In this document: positions 6,638-7,427 of the stretch, in pieces | How the letters are laid out: every line of letters begins with the position of its first letter | Position numbering within the stretch: the first letter of the stretch is position 1 | Assembly (NCBI GenBank): GCA_002427975.1 | Contig: DIZT01000091.1 | Coordinates: 15,504-22,930, forward strand | Direction of reading: 5' to 3' | DNA from: Micrococcaceae bacterium UBA6021 | GTDB taxonomy: Bacteria; Actinomycetota; Actinomycetes; Actinomycetales; Micrococcaceae | Length of the DNA: 7,427 nt | Program-made: the position numbers and the translations under genes | Notes under the pieces: generated by a model | Told to the model about the DNA's origin: nothing | The model's input: only the letters and a program-made list of their open reading frames with translations | The model's database searches: none

Positions 6638-7427
6638 TGGTGGGCGACTGGCAGATGGTCGCTGACCTGGCTTTCGCTGACCTGGCGTTGTGGTTCCCGC
6701 ACCCGGATCACGGCTATGTGGCGCTGGCGCACGTCAGGCCGTCCACCACACACACCGTGTTCCACGGCGACTTTGTGGGCGAGCCCATCCGGCAGGACCT
6801 GCAGCCGCTGGTGGACAAGGCCTGGAGCAGCCGTGCCATCGAGCGGTCCAGCGAGACCAACTGGAGCACGGACATGGCGTTGCGGGTGGAGGCCGTTCCG
6901 ATGGTCCGCAACGGCCGGACCCTGGCTGTGGTGACCACGCACATGGACCTGTCCAGTTCCCGGATGCCGTCCCGCCTGGAGCTGACGTACCGGCAGTGCG
7001 CCTACGATCTCCTCCGGATGGGAACGCTGGGACTGTGGCCCGACTTTGCCTCGCCCACCGGTTCGCGCCGCGGCGCGCCTCGTGTGGGGGACGGCCTGAT
7101 CAGGCTCGACGCCGAGGGCATTGTGCAGTACGCAAGCCCCAATGGGGTGTCGGCTTTCCGGCGGCTGGGCGACGGCGAGTCGCTGGAAGGCCGTTCCCTG
7201 GCCGAGGTGACCGCCGGGCTGCTCAAGGACCGGAGGCTTGTGGACGAGACGCTGCCGCTGGTGGTGACCGGGCGGATGCCGTGGCGCAGTGAGATTGAAT
7301 CCCGTGGTGTGAGCCTGTCACTGCGGGCCATCCCGCTGCGGGATGAGCAGCAGCGCTTTGGTGCGCTGGTGCTGTGCCGGGACGTGTCCGAACTGCGGCG
7401 ACGGGAGATGGAACTCGTCACCAAGGA
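6565..7427 (+). CDS. pdtaS: PdtaS-like sensor histidine kinase, N-terminal part (runs off the window)
   Basis: The frame is open from GTG 6565 to the window end: 287 full codons, ending ELVTK plus two bases. Residues about 1-150 match the N-terminal GAF-like domain of PdtaS-type kinases (WLHLLVGDWQMVADLAFADL near 21-40, then VRPSTTHTVF near 57-66). A PAS domain spans about 176-285, from DGLIRLDAEGIVQYASPNGV to ALVLCRDVSELRRRE. The HisKA_2 phosphoacceptor and HATPase domains should follow beyond the window. No transmembrane segment is visible, so it is a cytoplasmic sensor. In mycobacteria PdtaS (about 500 residues) phosphorylates PdtaR, an ANTAR-domain regulator that binds mRNA; the same pathway here is inference, since no pdtaR is in the window. 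At residues 53 and 57, where as I recall the mycobacterial protein has cysteines tied to copper/NO sensing, this protein has Ala and Val. The 28-base gap after gdh suggests co-transcription with it. Confidence 0.85.
   Translation, partial: MAIFTDPIREHADFGPGDAEWLHLLVGDWQMVADLAFADLALWFPHPDHGYVALAHVRPSTTHTVFHGDFVGEPIRQDLQPLVDKAWSSRAIERSSETNWSTDMALRVEAVPMVRNGRTLAVVTTHMDLSSSRMPSRLELTYRQCAYDLLRMGTLGLWPDFASPTGSRRGAPRVGDGLIRLDAEGIVQYASPNGVSAFRRLGDGESLEGRSLAEVTAGLLKDRRLVDETLPLVVTGRMPWRSEIESRGVSLSLRAIPLRDEQQRFGALVLCRDVSELRRREMELVTK

Noticed and set aside
6660..6684. 10-base direct repeat GCTGACCTGG in pdtaS
   Set aside because: It encodes the repeated Ala-Asp-Leu of a conserved family segment (ADLAFADLA), so protein sequence explains it.
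6690..7292. Open frame of 200 codons in another + frame within pdtaS
   Set aside because: The frame from GTG 6565 gives a recognisable GAF/PAS kinase start with a Shine-Dalgarno; the other frame gives low-complexity Gly/Arg/Ala-rich sequence.

Overview
The window is GC-rich throughout and coding on the + strand almost end to end. The gene content points to a high-GC actinobacterium, most likely an Arthrobacter/Pseudarthrobacter-type member of the Micrococcales: a roughly 180-kDa NAD-glutamate dehydrogenase, a PdtaS-like sensor kinase, and a SAF-domain protein overlapping a CpaE/MinD-like ATPase. The genus is a judgement from remembered protein similarity, not a search.

Layout. (1) 1-321: the 3' end of a SAF/CpaB-like gene. 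It overlaps the next gene by four bases (ATGA). (2) 318-1625: a CpaE-like protein with a degenerate receiver-like N-terminus and a MinD/ParA-type ATPase domain. Its P-loop has arginine where lysine is usual. (3) 1626-1682: a 57-base gap holding short, mutually exclusive inverted repeats, a tandem pair of small hairpins with six-base loops, and the Shine-Dalgarno sequence that fixes the next start. (4) 1683-6536: a complete large NAD-dependent glutamate dehydrogenase. (5) 6537-6564: a 28-base gap with a Shine-Dalgarno sequence. (6) 6565-7427: the N-terminal 287 codons of a PdtaS-type sensor histidine kinase, cut by the window end just before the expected phosphoacceptor region. There is no gene-free stretch over 300 bases, and no tRNA, rRNA, mobile element or CRISPR array was seen.

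How the genes may work together. All genes are co-directional with gaps of 57 and 28 bases and one overlap, and no convincing intrinsic terminator separates them, so one transcript, or two if a promoter lies before gdh, is plausible. SAF/CpaB-like and CpaE-like proteins are relatives of Flp/tad pilus assembly components, but no other pilus gene is visible. The dehydrogenase joins amino-acid catabolism to the TCA cycle. In mycobacteria PdtaS phosphorylates PdtaR, an ANTAR-domain RNA-binding regulator.

The most interesting signals are regulatory or sensory. A 10-bp perfect inverted repeat pairs the pdtaS Shine-Dalgarno and start with codons 22-25. A hexaloop hairpin pair sits directly before the gdh ribosome binding site and partly resembles an ANTAR target. 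The PdtaS homologue lacks the cysteine pair linked to copper/NO sensing in the mycobacterial protein. No clearly new multi-gene system is evident; the catalytic gene content is of known families.
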